From Microcaldota archaeon (lineage in GTDB: Archaea; Micrarchaeota; Micrarchaeia; Micrarchaeales; Micrarchaeaceae), in contig JAJZDT010000129.1 of NCBI GenBank assembly GCA_021851535.1, positions 1 to 6,583 of the forward strand: a stretch of 6,583 nt of DNA, read 5' to 3'. The notes below the pieces were generated by a model. The model was not told the origin of the DNA, did no database searches, and saw only the letters and a list, made by a program, of their open reading frames with translations. How positions within the stretch are numbered: the first letter of the stretch is position 1; each line of letters starts with the position of its first letter. The position numbers were made by a program, and so were the translations under genes. Shown piece by piece: positions 5,609 to 6,583 of this stretch.

Positions 5609-5611
5609 TAA

Positions 5612-6229
5612 TCACTCTCTGCGTAAAAATGATGTATTAAATTTATCCATTACAGATAGGTCTTTATGCATTATAAGTACAATTCCTCTACTCTTTATTA
5701 TTACACTGTTTGTTAATCTATCACCTATATTTATAGATAATAAGTTATAAGATTTTTCAATGCATTCGGCATCCCAACCTATTATTCTACCATAACTTCT
5801 GAACAGAAGCTTTTGCATTTGCCAGATAGATAAGTGCGTTTCAAGAAAAGATAGTACAGCGTTGGCGTTTTCTGGGTCTACATTAAGTATGGATCCATTT
5901 TCGGATAAAATAATTTTTCTTGATAATTTTTTACCAAAATATTCATACAAATTTTTTATGTTTTCTGCTAAATTATTTGGGTTATAACTTAAAATTTTTG
6001 TAGATGAATTAATAATCAAATCTCTCATTATTTTATCATCTAATCTGTCAGAAAGAATATTACAAACAGCAATAGAATTTATGATATCATGAGAAAAAGA
6101 AGAAAATAAATGTTTATTAATTAAATACTCAGGAAATTCGTTTCCAAATCTTTTAAAATAGAAATGATACATCTCACTGCTGCGTATTTTTTGTATATCT
6201 ATATCCTCAGGAAACCTAAGTTTATACAT
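5612..6229 (-). CDS. Hypothetical protein, second gene of a minus-strand pair
   Basis: This is a 205-residue soluble protein that I do not recognise. ATG at 6229 is chosen because AGGT (6240-6237) precedes it at normal spacing. A TTG at 6235 in the same frame is too close to that site. The first half is mainly helical and rich in Phe, Tyr and Asn (YHFYFKRFGNEFPEYL, FSHDIINSIAVCNIL). A second helical segment, AVLSFLETHLSIWQMQKLLF, is followed by GRIIGWDAECIE and a probable beta end, SVIIKSRGIVLIMHK. The late part vaguely recalls V4R-type ligand domains, but the match is too weak to use. There is no signal peptide, membrane helix or metal motif. It follows the upstream gene by nine bases, so the two are an operon. 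Its stop lies three bases from that of the convergent metallopeptidase-like gene. Confidence 0.7.
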   Translation of the reverse strand: MYKLRFPEDIDIQKIRSSEMYHFYFKRFGNEFPEYLINKHLFSSFSHDIINSIAVCNILSDRLDDKIMRDLIINSSTKILSYNPNNLAENIKNLYEYFGKKLSRKIILSENGSILNVDPENANAVLSFLETHLSIWQMQKLLFRSYGRIIGWDAECIEKSYNLLSINIGDRLTNSVIIKSRGIVLIMHKDLSVMDKFNTSFLRRE

Positions 6230-6238
6230 TACCAATAC

Positions 6239-6505
6239 CTAATTAAAAAATTTTATTTTGCTATGTGTTTTATACCTACCCATTATCTTTTTACTCTTAC
6301 TTTTAATATAATTTCTTCGCATCTGCACCTTAACATGTCTGACTGTTCGTTGTATTAATTTTCTATGCCCAAACCATTTATGGCTAAATTTAACAGTATC
6401 TATAACTCCAGATATAGGGGTATAACTAATAACAACGCCGGTCAGGTCCCTTACAAATGCCTTATGTTCAGAACTTAAACGTATTCTACTTGTATCCAAT
6501 CCCAT
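6239..6505 (-). CDS. Small basic hypothetical protein, first gene of a minus-strand pair
   Basis: This is an 88-residue protein of unknown family. ATG at 6505 has a good ribosome binding site, GAGGT at 6516-6512, six bases away. Residues about 17-33 (FVRDLTGVVISYTPISG) are mixed hydrophobic. The second half is densely basic (HKWFGHRKLIQRTVRHVKVQ, then RRNYIKSKSKKIMGRYKTHSK) with hardly any acidic residue after about residue 37. The charge suggests binding to nucleic acid or to anionic membrane, but no domain is recognised. Its stop codon TAG overlaps the ribosome binding site of the next gene, so translation may be coupled. A TATA-like box sits upstream on the same strand. The + strand frame over the same region lacks these signals and is not taken as coding. 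Confidence 0.65.
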   Translation of the reverse strand: MGLDTSRIRLSSEHKAFVRDLTGVVISYTPISGVIDTVKFSHKWFGHRKLIQRTVRHVKVQMRRNYIKSKSKKIMGRYKTHSKIKFFN

Positions 6506-6549
6506 TAAATGACCTCGCCATATTAAGTCAGATAATTCTTGAAGGTAAG

Positions 6550-6557
6550 ATTTAAAA
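6550..6557 (-). promoter_or_regulatory. TATA box for the minus-strand gene pair
   Basis: Read on the minus strand this is TTTTAAAT, with CC just upstream as a possible start of a BRE-like element. Transcription would begin roughly 25 bases further on, around 6525-6530. That gives a leader of about 20 bases holding the GAGGT site before ATG 6505. Confidence 0.5.
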
Positions 6558-6583
6558 GGAATATGTTATAGAAATTTAGCGAT

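Noticed and set aside
5612..6229. V4R ligand-binding domain in the 205-residue minus-strand protein
   Set aside because: The FRSYGRIIGWDAECIE region is only loosely similar and lacks the later conserved part of that domain.
6164..6358. 64-codon + strand frame opposite the minus-strand pair
   Set aside because: It overlaps two minus-strand genes that have promoter and ribosome binding signals. The product is low-complexity hydrophobic and lacks a binding site.

Overview
The window looks archaeal, most likely from an AT-rich DPANN lineage such as Micrarchaeota or a related ARMAN-type group. Four lines of evidence support this: an AMMECR1-family gene of archaeal type; a tRNA-Ile(GAU) interrupted by an intron at position 37/38; TATA boxes (TTTATAAA, ATTTAAATA) a short distance upstream of genes, with GGTG- or GAGGT-type ribosome binding sites; and an archaeal class III signal peptide (GQSSVEYL, then YGLAI and a hydrophobic helix). 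Placement below the level of archaea is an inference from the style of these features.

Layout. Positions 1-66 may hold the last codons of an upstream gene. The left part (99-2000, + strand) looks like chromosomal core: an AMMECR1 domain protein, the intron-bearing tRNA-Ile, a 78-residue hypothetical protein and a family 2 glycosyltransferase. The middle (2011-4540, + strand) is devoted to the cell envelope. It has a small phospholipase D-like protein interrupted by a two-helix membrane hairpin, 10 bases after the glycosyltransferase, and then a large class III signal (pilin-type) surface protein under its own TATA box. The right part (4592-6505) is strongly AT-rich and mostly unrecognised: a HExxH metallopeptidase-like protein on the + strand, facing a two-gene minus-strand operon of unknown function. 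The convergent stop codons are three bases apart. No stretch of 300 bases lacks a gene.

How the genes may work together. The glycosyltransferase (probable C-terminal membrane anchor) and the PLD-like membrane protein appear co-transcribed. The surface protein downstream carries 24 N-X-S/T sequons, so a link between the glycosyltransferase and glycosylation of this protein is plausible but unproven. The surface protein is the most striking object here. It has a pilin-type N-terminus, an Ig-like region and a C-terminal stack of exact 18-residue asparagine-rich repeats with a 36-residue alternation, which suggests a beta-solenoid stalk or adhesin.

No CRISPR array, insertion sequence, attachment-site duplication or replication origin was seen.
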